Assembly (NCBI GenBank): GCA_009917555.1
Contig: QZDX01000001.1
Location: 310,001-374,000 of the forward strand
Length of the DNA: 64,000 bases
DNA from: a bacterium 1XD21-13
GTDB lineage: Bacteria; Bacillota; Clostridia; Lachnospirales; Lachnospiraceae
Direction of reading: 5' to 3'
This document shows, piece by piece, positions 27,024-35,198 of the stretch. The position numbers and the translations under genes were made by a program. Position 1 is the first letter of the stretch. Each line of letters opens with the position of its first letter. The notes beneath the pieces were generated by a model, which was given only the letters and a program-made list of their open reading frames with translations, was not told the origin of the DNA and did not search any database.

Positions 27024-27841
27024 AGAAGCAGGGACCGGTAAAGCTTAAGCCGGTACGGAAAACCTATTTATGGGGAACAGAGGATTGGATGCTCTCCTGG
27101 CTCAACGAGGGCCTGAAGGAGATCCCTCTTTTGATTAAAATTATCAGGGCAAGGGATGCCCTTTCCGTGCAGGTACACCCACAGGATGCCCTTGCCTGGG
27201 AGCTGGAGCAGGGAACCGGGAAGACAGAAATGTGGTATGTGCTGGATTGCGAGCCGGGCGCCTGCCTGTACTATGGCCTGAAGCATCAAATTTCCGTAAA
27301 TGAATTTCGCAAGCGCATTGACAACGGAAGTCTTCTGGAGGTGTGCCGAAGCGTGCCGGTTAAAAAAGGGGATGTCTTCTACATTCCAGCAGGCCTCATC
27401 CATGCCATTGGAAAAGGAATCACGGTGGCGGAGGTACAGCAGAGCTCCAATATTACCTATCGGGTCTATGATTATAACCGGGAGGACGCAAATCATCAGC
27501 GGAGAGAGCTGCATATTGAGAAGGCTCTCAGGGCCGCAAGCTTTATGCCGCCTCTTGCCGGACATCATCCCATGGGGCCCCGCATTCGGAAAATTGGATA
27601 TTCCAAAACTTTATTAGTGCAATGTCCGTATTTTGTGGTACAATTATACGAGATAGAGGAATGTATGGAAGGAGCTGTGGAGGATTCCTTCCAGTCCTTG
27701 CTCATTTTGGAGGGAGAGGGAAGCTTAAGAAGTGTCTGCGGAGATCTGGCAGTGGGACAGGGTGACAGCATCCTTCTTCCAAAAGGAATGGGGGCCTACC
27801 AGCTAATCGGAAGGCTGCAAATACTAATAAGCGAGGTATAG
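27020..27841 (+). CDS. manA: Mannose-6-phosphate isomerase, class I
   Basis: 273 aa zinc-dependent isomerase, slightly short for the Firmicute ManA family. It starts with GTG overlapping the fcl stop. Metal and active-site motifs are SVQVHPQDALAWELEQGTGKTEMWYVL and FYIPAGLIHAIGKGITVAEVQQSSNITYRVYDYNR (in part). It converts fructose-6-P to mannose-6-P, feeding GDP-fucose synthesis. Confidence 0.93.
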   Translation: MKKQGPVKLKPVRKTYLWGTEDWMLSWLNEGLKEIPLLIKIIRARDALSVQVHPQDALAWELEQGTGKTEMWYVLDCEPGACLYYGLKHQISVNEFRKRIDNGSLLEVCRSVPVKKGDVFYIPAGLIHAIGKGITVAEVQQSSNITYRVYDYNREDANHQRRELHIEKALRAASFMPPLAGHHPMGPRIRKIGYSKTLLVQCPYFVVQLYEIEECMEGAVEDSFQSLLILEGEGSLRSVCGDLAVGQGDSILLPKGMGAYQLIGRLQILISEV

Positions 27842-27845
27842 ACGG

Positions 27846-29345
27846 ATGAATTTAAAGTTTGGAACAGGGGGCATCCGCGCCACCATGGGGAAGGGGCCGG
27901 ATCATTTAAATTTGGAAACCATACAGGAGGCAACTCTGGGAGTAGCGGCCTACGTGAAGACACTCAGGGAGGAGCCTGCGGTAGCTATCGCCTATGACAG
28001 TAGAAACCATTCGGAGGAATTTGCCAGGGAGGCGGCCAGAGTGCTGGCGCTCAAGGGCTGCAAGGCATATATTTATCCCAAGCTGATGCCCACGCCGGCC
28101 TTGTCCTTTGCCGTCCGCCATCTGAAATGTGATGCGGGAATCTGTATTACCGCCAGCCACAATCCCAAGGATTATAATGGCTTTAAGGTATATGGCGAGG
28201 ATGGCTGCCAGGTGACAAATGAGGCGGCGGAGGCCATTCAGACATATATAGAGCAGGCGGACAGAAAGGAAGCCGCAGATGATCTTCCCTTTGAATACTT
28301 TGTGGAATCGGAAGAGATTGTATATATCAGCGACAAGACCATCAAGGCATTTCTTGCATCCATCATTAAGAAGCGGACCCAGAAGGAGCTGACCTCGGAG
28401 CTGAAGGTAGTCTATACGCCCCTAAATGGTGCGGGCTTAAGCTGTGTCAGCAGCATCCTCAAGTATGTGGGTGTTACCAATCTGCAGCTGGTAACGGAGC
28501 AGGCTAAGCCGGACGGCAGCTTTCCCACCTGCCCCTATCCCAATCCGGAGGAGCCTGGGGCGCTGAAGCTGGCTCTCAAGTACTGCAAGAAGGCAGATGC
28601 GGATCTTTTGCTTGCCACAGATCCGGACAGCGATCGAGTGGGAGTGGCGGTGCAGCATGAGGGCTCCTGGAAGCAGCTGACCGGCAATCAGGTGGGAGTT
28701 CTTCTTCTGGATTATATCTTAAAGTGCAGGCAGGAGGCGGGGACACTTCCTGAGAATCCCGTTGTCATTAAGACCATTGTCACTACATCTATGGCAGAGC
28801 GGATTGCAGAGCACTACGGAGTGGAGATGATCCAGACACTGACGGGCTTTAAGTATATCGGTGAACAGATCGGGCGTCTGGAAAAGGCCAGAGAAGCGGA
28901 GCGCTTTGTATTCGGCTTTGAGGAGAGCTGCGGTTATCTGATTGGCAGCTATGTACGGGACAAGGATGCGGTGGGAGCGGCCATGCTCATCTGTGAGATG
29001 GCAGATACCTACAAATCCATTGGAAAGACCCTAGTTGACGTGTTAAAGGAGCTGTACCGGACCTATGGGCGTTATAAGACGGAGCTGAAGAATTACACCT
29101 TTGAGGGAGCGGAGGCGCAGCGCCGCATGCATTATATCCGCAAAAGCCTGACGGAGAAGCCGGATATGAAGATGCGGGGCTCAAAAGTGGTTCGCTATCA
29201 GGACTATTTGGAAGGAGTTGACGGTCTGCCAAAGGCTGATGTGATAAAGCTTTGGATGGAGGACGGATCGGAGGTTGTTATTCGGCCTTCGGGAACAGAG
29301 CCGAAGATTAAGGTGTATACGGAGAGAAGAATAGAGGGGAAATAG
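27846..29345 (+). CDS. Phosphohexomutase (phosphomannomutase/phosphoglucomutase)
   Basis: 499 aa alpha-D-phosphohexomutase. The four canonical sites are visible: phosphoserine loop CITASHNPKDYNGFKVYG, metal loop LATDPDSDRVGVAV, sugar loop FGFEESCGYLIG, and phosphate loop RPSGTEPKIKVY. Its operon position predicts mannose-6-P to mannose-1-P conversion for ManC. The sequence could also accept glucose phosphates. A good terminator follows. Confidence 0.92.
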   Translation: MNLKFGTGGIRATMGKGPDHLNLETIQEATLGVAAYVKTLREEPAVAIAYDSRNHSEEFAREAARVLALKGCKAYIYPKLMPTPALSFAVRHLKCDAGICITASHNPKDYNGFKVYGEDGCQVTNEAAEAIQTYIEQADRKEAADDLPFEYFVESEEIVYISDKTIKAFLASIIKKRTQKELTSELKVVYTPLNGAGLSCVSSILKYVGVTNLQLVTEQAKPDGSFPTCPYPNPEEPGALKLALKYCKKADADLLLATDPDSDRVGVAVQHEGSWKQLTGNQVGVLLLDYILKCRQEAGTLPENPVVIKTIVTTSMAERIAEHYGVEMIQTLTGFKYIGEQIGRLEKAREAERFVFGFEESCGYLIGSYVRDKDAVGAAMLICEMADTYKSIGKTLVDVLKELYRTYGRYKTELKNYTFEGAEAQRRMHYIRKSLTEKPDMKMRGSKVVRYQDYLEGVDGLPKADVIKLWMEDGSEVVIRPSGTEPKIKVYTERRIEGK

Positions 29346-29362
29346 AAATAAGCAAGAAAAAT

Positions 29363-29411
29363 AGAGTGCCACTTCACAATTCATGGAAATTGGGGAGTGG
29401 TACTCTTTTTG
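29363..29411 (+). terminator. Terminator of GDP-fucose operon
   Basis: A long imperfect stem from AGAGT..CCACT to AGTGG..ACTCT, followed by five T, 18 nt after the mutase stop. It may also act in the opposite direction for the convergent LacI gene. Confidence 0.75.
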
Positions 29412-29428
29412 CTTTTGTTAATATCTTT

Positions 29429-30460
29429 TTACAGGTCCATCTTTCGGGGGGAGCCGCAGCTTTCTCTCACAGCCAGATAAAAAGGTACAGAGATTTTCAT
29501 GGGAAGATGATGTCCTCCCTGTATACGGTCGATCAGAGTCTTGGCGGCCATTTTTCCCATTTCATCCAGCGGAACATGAACAGTGGTAAGCATGGGAGAA
29601 AGGTATTGGGCCATGTCAATATCATCAATGCTAATCACAGAGATATCCTCAGGAATCCTTAAGCCCTCCTCCTGAATAGCTCTCATAACACCGATAGCAG
29701 TCAGGTCGTTCGGAGCAAAAACAGCAGTAATTTCACGGGTTCTTGCAAGCAGCGCCTTGGTGCCGCGATAGCCGCCCTCAGAGCAGAGCATAACATTAGA
29801 AACGAAATCATTCCGGATAGGGATTTTGTGCTTGCGTAAGGTAGAGCAATAGCCGATATAACGCTCCTCATTTTGGGTTTCTCCCACATAGGCGATCCTG
29901 GTGTGGCCAAGCCCTATGAGATATTCGATGGCGTGCTCGCTGGCAAGGTGTCCTTCACAGAGAACCTGATCATACTTGGCGTTTAGGCTGTTTAAGCCTG
30001 TATAGATAACATAATTGAAATGCTTTTTTAGAAAGCTCAAAAGCTGCTTGTTGCAACGGCCCAAAATGGCAACTCCATCCACTTGATTGTTGGTAATGAG
30101 ATGAAAGGTGCTGGGATGCTGAATATCAATGGCTGTAAAAGAGTATTTCAAAATATAATTCTGTTTAAAAGCCTCTTTTTCAATGCTGCGTGCCAGCTGA
30201 GAAAAAAAGGGATCGGTAATGGCGTCAGGCTTTCTGGCGAACAGGCAGGCAATAGAATGAGAAGAGGCCTGGCCGGAAGAGGTTTTTCCGCTTTTGAGGT
30301 TTTGAGCGCTGGAGTTGGGAGTGTAATTGGTCCGGCGGACAATCTCCCAGATACGGTCCTGTACTTCCTTGCTTGCGGCTCCGGAATTGCTTTGATTAAT
30401 AACTCTGGAAACAGTAGAGATTGACACGCCGGCTTCTTGTGCGATTTCTTTTAATGTCAT
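29429..30460 (-). CDS. LacI family transcriptional regulator of the downstream cluster
   Basis: 343 aa. The start at 30460 is chosen because TLKEIAQEAGVSISTVSRVIN, the LacI helix-turn-helix and hinge start, follows it directly and AAAGGGGA precedes it. The C-terminal part is a periplasmic-binding-like effector domain (CLFARKPDAITDPFFSQLARSIE, GVAILGRCNKQ, FAPNDLTAIGVMRAIQEEG, DISVISIDDIDMAQYLSP). It is divergent from the PFK-like gene. Palindromes of LacI-operator form at 30568 and 36333 make it the likely repressor of both parts of the cluster and of itself. Confidence 0.93.
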   Translation of the reverse strand: MTLKEIAQEAGVSISTVSRVINQSNSGAASKEVQDRIWEIVRRTNYTPNSSAQNLKSGKTSSGQASSHSIACLFARKPDAITDPFFSQLARSIEKEAFKQNYILKYSFTAIDIQHPSTFHLITNNQVDGVAILGRCNKQLLSFLKKHFNYVIYTGLNSLNAKYDQVLCEGHLASEHAIEYLIGLGHTRIAYVGETQNEERYIGYCSTLRKHKIPIRNDFVSNVMLCSEGGYRGTKALLARTREITAVFAPNDLTAIGVMRAIQEEGLRIPEDISVISIDDIDMAQYLSPMLTTVHVPLDEMGKMAAKTLIDRIQGGHHLPMKISVPFYLAVRESCGSPRKMDL

Positions 30461-30567
30461 AGAAAATCCCCTTTGTTTTTTATGTGAAATTGAATTAAAT
30501 TTTAAATTTATCATAGAGAAAAATAGCGAAGGTGTCAATGCAATTGGGTAAATGTGGGAGGTGAATA

Positions 30568-30585
30568 TACCCAAACGTTTGCGTA
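30568..30585. promoter_or_regulatory. LacI-family operator 1
   Basis: TACCCAAACGTTTGCGTA, a near-perfect 18-bp palindrome with one mismatch and the central AACGTT typical of LacI-family sites. It lies between the divergent LacI gene and the PFK-like gene and matches the site at 36333 at 17 of 18 bases. Confidence 0.75.
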
Positions 30586-30647
30586 AATTATAGTCAAAAC
30601 CGAGAAATATCTATGATATAGTGAATCTCATAAGGGGGAATTTGGAA

Positions 30648-31832
30648 ATGCAAAATCTATTGATCGTACACGGGGGAGGTCCAAGTGCCGTATTAAACGC
30701 ATCCCTATATGGTGTGATTAAAGAGGCAAAAAAACAGGGAATTCCAAAGATTTATGGAGCGGCAGGAGGAAGCGAGGGAATTCTGAAGGAGCGCTTTTTT
30801 GAGCTGGAACAGCTTGCGGAAAAAGAGCTTGGAATGATGCTTCGAACACCGGGGAGCGTTATTGGAACCTCACGCTTTGAGCTGGGGCCGGATGACTACG
30901 AAAAAATGCCCGAAATTTTTAAAAAATATCAGATAGGATATGTGCTTTTGAATGGGGGCAATGGAACAATGGATACCTGCGGGAAGATCTGCCATGCCTG
31001 CAGGGACAGGGAAATTTTCGTAATGGGAATTCCCAAAACCGTAGACAATGATATCGCCATAACGGATCACACCCCGGGATTTGGAAGTGCGGCCAGCTTT
31101 CTTGCGGAGACAGTACGGGAAATTGGGGCGGATGTCAGATCTCTTCCCATTCATGTATGTATTGTAGAGGCCATGGGGAGAAATGCAGGCTGGCTGACAG
31201 CGGCCTCCGCTTTAGCCAGAGAAGAGCCGGGAGATGCGCCTCACTTGATCTATTTGCCGGAACGCCCATTTCAGGAGGAAGCGTTTCTTGAGGATGTCCG
31301 GCAGATGTATGAGGAAAAGGGCGGCGTGGTTGTTGTGGTCAGCGAAGGCCTGCGAAGAGCAGATAACAGGCCGATTGTCCCACTTATTTATTCATCCGGA
31401 AGAGCGGAGTATTTTGGAGATGTAGGTGCGTACCTGGCAGAGCTGGTGATAAAAAAATTGGGAATCAAGGCGCGCTCCGAAAAGCCGGGGCTGTTGGGAA
31501 GAGCTTCCATAGGCACACGCTCAGAAAGGGATGTGGAGGAGGCCGTTCTGGTTGGAAGAGAAGCCGTTAAAGCGGCGGTAGAAGGAAGAACCGGACAGAT
31601 GGTAGGGCTTTTCCGGACAGAGGATGAACAGGGTGGCTATGAGGTACATACTGAATTGATCCCAGTGGAGGAGGTCATGCTGCATGAGAAAAAGATGCCG
31701 GAATTTTTTATTAATGAGAGAGGGAATGATGTGACAAAGGAGTATCTGGACTGGTGTGGACCTTTGGCGGGTGATGGACTTGAAAAAATGCTTAAATTAG
31801 AGAAACAGGAAAAAGGAGAAGAAGGCAGATGA
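30648..31832 (+). CDS. 6-phosphofructokinase-like kinase
   Basis: 394 aa from the ATG at 30648 behind AAGGGGG. An in-frame GTG at 30621 is less likely. PFK fold: N-terminal GGGPSAVLNAS, nucleotide site GGNGTMDT (residues 103-110), catalytic GIPKTVDNDI with D133/D135, and PGFGSAASFLAETVREIGAD and VEAMGRNAGWLTAA. G106 sits where PPi-dependent enzymes have Asp, which suggests ATP, whereas K130 is PPi-like. N105 replaces the usual Asp. As the first gene of an unusual operon it probably phosphorylates a pathway-specific sugar phosphate rather than serving central glycolysis. Confidence 0.85.
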   Translation: MQNLLIVHGGGPSAVLNASLYGVIKEAKKQGIPKIYGAAGGSEGILKERFFELEQLAEKELGMMLRTPGSVIGTSRFELGPDDYEKMPEIFKKYQIGYVLLNGGNGTMDTCGKICHACRDREIFVMGIPKTVDNDIAITDHTPGFGSAASFLAETVREIGADVRSLPIHVCIVEAMGRNAGWLTAASALAREEPGDAPHLIYLPERPFQEEAFLEDVRQMYEEKGGVVVVVSEGLRRADNRPIVPLIYSSGRAEYFGDVGAYLAELVIKKLGIKARSEKPGLLGRASIGTRSERDVEEAVLVGREAVKAAVEGRTGQMVGLFRTEDEQGGYEVHTELIPVEEVMLHEKKMPEFFINERGNDVTKEYLDWCGPLAGDGLEKMLKLEKQEKGEEGR

Positions 31833-32665
31833 AGCATATTTTTTTGAATTTGAAACGGTTTGATATCCCAAAGGAGCTGGCGGGAGTGAATGGTATCGCG
31901 CCCGCAAAGGAGTGGGGAAGCTTTATCATGAGAGAGATCCAGGAGCCACTTAAGGCTTATATGGACAAGGACGTGGAATTTGGAGTGTTTTTCCCGGAGG
32001 CTCATATTTTGACGGCGGCAGCGGCACAGACAGAGCACAGTATGGTAAAGCTGGGCTGTCAGAGTGTTTTTCGCATGGATACAAGCGAGGGCGGAAATTT
32101 TGGTGCTTTTACCACAAACCGGACGGGGAATGCTATGAGAGCTTTGGGATGTCAGGCAACGATTATTGGCCATTGCGAGGAGCGGAATGATAAGGGGGGA
32201 ATTCTGCTGGAGGCTGGAGCGATTGACAAAAAGGCAGTGAATCGGATTCTCAATCAGGAAATACTGGCGGCTCAGAAGGCAGGGCTGGAGGTGCTGTATT
32301 GTATTGGAGAAAAGGCTGAGGAGCAGGAGAATTGGAAGGAGGTTTTAGAGGAACAGCTATTAACCGGGTTGGAAGGCGTTGACAAATCAAGGGTAACCAT
32401 TGCATATGAGCCGATTTGGGCGATTGGGCCAGGTAAGACACCTCCGAATAAGGAGTATATTACTAAAATAGGAGCTTTTATAAAAACGGTTACCGGAGGA
32501 ATGGATGTGGTCTATGGAGGCGGTTTGAAGCACGATAATGCAGAAATGCTTGCCTCTATTCCTGAGATTGACGGAGGCTTGATTGCACTTACAAGATTTC
32601 AGGGCGATATCGGATTTTATCCGGAAGAGTATTTGGAGATTGTACGGATCTATATGGGGAAATAG
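31829..32665 (+). CDS. Triose-phosphate isomerase paralogue
   Basis: 278 aa, longer than housekeeping TIM (~250). It keeps the likely catalytic lysine K9 (NLKRFD), histidine H115 and glutamate E194 (AYEPIWAIGPGKTP). The usual GHSERR is changed to GHCEERN, followed by an insertion. The phosphate loop reads YGGGLK. Retained catalysis with altered surroundings suggests isomerisation of a related C3 or C4 phospho-sugar, as known for TIM-like erythrulose-phosphate isomerases. The start overlaps the PFK-like stop by four bases. Confidence 0.82.
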   Translation: MKHIFLNLKRFDIPKELAGVNGIAPAKEWGSFIMREIQEPLKAYMDKDVEFGVFFPEAHILTAAAAQTEHSMVKLGCQSVFRMDTSEGGNFGAFTTNRTGNAMRALGCQATIIGHCEERNDKGGILLEAGAIDKKAVNRILNQEILAAQKAGLEVLYCIGEKAEEQENWKEVLEEQLLTGLEGVDKSRVTIAYEPIWAIGPGKTPPNKEYITKIGAFIKTVTGGMDVVYGGGLKHDNAEMLASIPEIDGGLIALTRFQGDIGFYPEEYLEIVRIYMGK

Positions 32666-32714
32666 TCCGGCTAAGAAATGTCAAGTTTTTTTAAGAAATA
32701 TTTTTTGCTGGACA

Positions 32715-32805
32715 GTAAAGTCGCAAAGACGCACGAGAGGAACTTTCATGAGTGCTCTTTCGAATGAAAGTTCCTCTCATTACATGTGTGCCGAAGTGAC
32801 TTTAC
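32715..32805. repeat. Nested inverted repeat between TIM-like and LarA-like genes
   Basis: The inner arms GAGAGGAACTTTCAT (32735-32749) and 32764-32778 are perfectly complementary over 15 bp around a 14-nt loop. An outer pair GTAAAGTC (32715-32722) and GACTTTAC (32798-32805) closes the structure, with GCAC/GTGC between. It forms a ~91-nt hairpin inside the operon, with no T run after it. A processing or stability element, or a small mobile repeat, are both possible. Confidence 0.85.
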
Positions 32806-32850
32806 CCTTTAGTGCTGTCGCGCAGCGACTATAATTAGGAGGGAAAATAG

Positions 32851-34293
32851 ATGAGATTAGAATTTGAATATGGACATGGATGCATGGGAGCGGAGCTTCC
32901 CGATGATACGGATGTATTTATTCCAGGGACAACCGTACCGGATCAGCCGGCCATTCCTGAGGAACAATTGGAGGAAGAGACAAGAAAATCCATTCGCAAT
33001 CCAATTGGAATGCCGCCGCTTTCAGAGCTGGCACGGGAGGGGAGTAAGGTTGCATTTGTAATTCCAGATATTGTAAAGGGCGGCACCCAGCCGACTGCCC
33101 ACAGAAAGATTGCAATTAGGGTTATTTTGGAGGAGCTTTACAAGGCAGGTGTACGAAAGGAGGATGTTTTACTGATTTTTTCCAACGGCCTTCATCCTCG
33201 TACAACTGTGAATGAGATGAAGCAGATTTTAGGAAAAGAGCTGTTTGATGAATTTTATTATACCAATCAGATTACCAGCCATGACAGTGAGGATTATGAG
33301 CATCTGGTGGATCTGGGGGTAACGGATCGTGGCGATCCGGTTCTTATGAACAAATATGTTTACGACAGCGATATTGCAATCCTGATAGGGCATGTCCAGG
33401 GAAATCCATACGGAGGCTATTCCGGCGGATATAAGCATTGTGCTACTGGTATCACTCACTGGCGTTCTATTGCGTCCCATCATGTGCCGAAGGTGATGCA
33501 CAGAGAGGATTTCACTCCGGTAAGCACCAAGTCTCTTATGAGAACAAAATTTGATGAGATCGGCATGCACATGGAAAAATACATGGGAAAGAAATTTTTC
33601 TGCTGTGATGCCGTGCTGGATACATATTCCCGGCAGATTGCAATTTTTAGCGGTTATGCAAAGGAAATGCAGCCGGTATCCTGGGAAGTGGCGGACAAGC
33701 GGACCTATGTACATTGGGCAAAGAAAAAATACGATGTTATGCTATTTGGAATGCCACAGAACTTTCATTACGGAGATGGAATGGGAACCAATCCCATTCA
33801 GATGATGCAGGCCCTTTCCGCACAGGTGATTCGTCATAAACGTGTTATGAGTGAGCGGTGTGTAATTATCTGCTCTTCCATTTGCAATGGATATTTCCAT
33901 GATGAAAGATGGCCGTATCTGCGGGAACAGTATGAGATGTTCCAGCATGATTATATGAATGTTCTTCCGGATATGGATCGGTATGGTGAGTATTTCGCTA
34001 CCCATGAGGAATATATTCGAAAATATCGTTACTGCAATGCCTTCCATCCTTTCCATGGCTTTTCCATGATGAGTTGTGGACACATTGCGGAGATGAATAC
34101 GGCAGCCATCTATATTGTAGGCGCACAGGAGCCTGGAATTGCTCGCAGCATGGGGCTTAAGACGAGAGCAACCTTTGAGGAGGCTTTGGAGGATGCAAAG
34201 AAAAAATATGTGGGACCCAATCCTAATATTCTGGCATTGCCAAAAGCCTTTAAATTAGCAGCACCCCATTTGTGCATGGAGGATGATAATTAA
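32851..34293 (+). CDS. LarA-family nickel-pincer enzyme homologue (DUF2088)
   Basis: 480 aa, longer than LarA (~424). LarA racemises lactate with a nickel-pincer nucleotide bound to a lysine. By eye, nucleotide-bearing Lys184 corresponds to K195 in SGGYK, Ni ligand His200 to H211, and catalytic His108 to H115 in NGLHPRTT. The second catalytic histidine, His174, appears to be Asn, N185. The LarE, LarB and LarC cofactor genes lie downstream in the same cluster. Likely role: racemisation or epimerisation at a 2-hydroxy-acid carbon, or a related hydride chemistry. Substrate unknown. Confidence 0.85.
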   Translation: MRLEFEYGHGCMGAELPDDTDVFIPGTTVPDQPAIPEEQLEEETRKSIRNPIGMPPLSELAREGSKVAFVIPDIVKGGTQPTAHRKIAIRVILEELYKAGVRKEDVLLIFSNGLHPRTTVNEMKQILGKELFDEFYYTNQITSHDSEDYEHLVDLGVTDRGDPVLMNKYVYDSDIAILIGHVQGNPYGGYSGGYKHCATGITHWRSIASHHVPKVMHREDFTPVSTKSLMRTKFDEIGMHMEKYMGKKFFCCDAVLDTYSRQIAIFSGYAKEMQPVSWEVADKRTYVHWAKKKYDVMLFGMPQNFHYGDGMGTNPIQMMQALSAQVIRHKRVMSERCVIICSSICNGYFHDERWPYLREQYEMFQHDYMNVLPDMDRYGEYFATHEEYIRKYRYCNAFHPFHGFSMMSCGHIAEMNTAAIYIVGAQEPGIARSMGLKTRATFEEALEDAKKKYVGPNPNILALPKAFKLAAPHLCMEDDN

Positions 34294-34364
34294 AGAAGAA
34301 CCGGTAAGGAAAAGTGGATAAAGATGGATGTTTGAGGCTTTGGGAAAGGAGGAGGGAGCTTTTT

Positions 34365-35180
34365 ATGCGACATGACTATTATTCCTATACAAAAGAGGAA
34401 TTATTAAAACAGCCGAAGATCTGTTTGCATTGCTATGAAACGGATCAGGATGTATTTCGCCATATGGCAGAGGAAATGGTGGATGCCATTATTCAAAACC
34501 AGGCGGAAGGGAAAAGCACCATATTTATTTGTCCGGTAGGACCTATAGGGCAGTACCCTTATTTTGTGAGGGAAGTAAACAGAAAACAAATTCCGCTGAA
34601 GGATGTCTGGTTTTTAAATATGGATGAATACTTGACAGATGAAAAGGAATGGATTGATCCGGCGCATCCCTTAAGTTTTCGCGGCTTTATGGACCGGGAG
34701 GTTTACAGTAAAATTGACAGGGCTCTGGTAATGCCAAAGGAGCATAGAATTTTTCCGGACCCTCATGATACGGAGAATATGATGCGGGTGATAGAGAAGC
34801 TGGGCGGCGTGGATATCTGCTTTGGCGGGATTGGGCTAAATGGCCATATTGCTTTCAATGAAGCGGATTTCACCCTAGCGCCGGAAGCGTTCCGGGCGCT
34901 TCCAACCAGGGTGCTTCCCGTATCTCAGGAGACCCGTGCGGCAAATGCCATTGGAGATTTCAACGGAGCTTTGGAGGATATGCCAAATTATTGTGTATCA
35001 ATTGGGATGGCTGAGATTTTAAGGGCAAGGAAGATAAGGCTGGGATGTTTTCGCAATTGGCATCGTGCGGTTGTGAGAAGAGCTGCGTACGGGGAGCCCT
35101 CCGCCGGCTTCCCGGTTACGCTTTTACAGGAGCATCCGGATATTACACTTAGCTTTACGGAGCTTGTGGCACAGCTTTAA
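34365..35180 (+). CDS. Glucosamine-6-phosphate deaminase-like protein, divergent
   Basis: 271 aa from the ATG at 34365 behind AAAGGAGGAGG. An upstream GTG at 34314 is possible but precedes that site. NagB/SugarP_isomerase fold. Asp72 of NagB corresponds to D87 in NMDEY, and His143 and Glu148 to H161 and E166 in GHIAFNE. Asp141 is replaced by N159, the Pro after FNE is Ala, and the GGTP phosphate loop reads PVGPIGQYP. The changes point to a related isomerase or deaminase with another substrate. It is paired with nagA. Confidence 0.8.
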   Translation: MRHDYYSYTKEELLKQPKICLHCYETDQDVFRHMAEEMVDAIIQNQAEGKSTIFICPVGPIGQYPYFVREVNRKQIPLKDVWFLNMDEYLTDEKEWIDPAHPLSFRGFMDREVYSKIDRALVMPKEHRIFPDPHDTENMMRVIEKLGGVDICFGGIGLNGHIAFNEADFTLAPEAFRALPTRVLPVSQETRAANAIGDFNGALEDMPNYCVSIGMAEILRARKIRLGCFRNWHRAVVRRAAYGEPSAGFPVTLLQEHPDITLSFTELVAQL

Positions 35181-35198
35181 GTAAGGAAGGGTAAGAAA

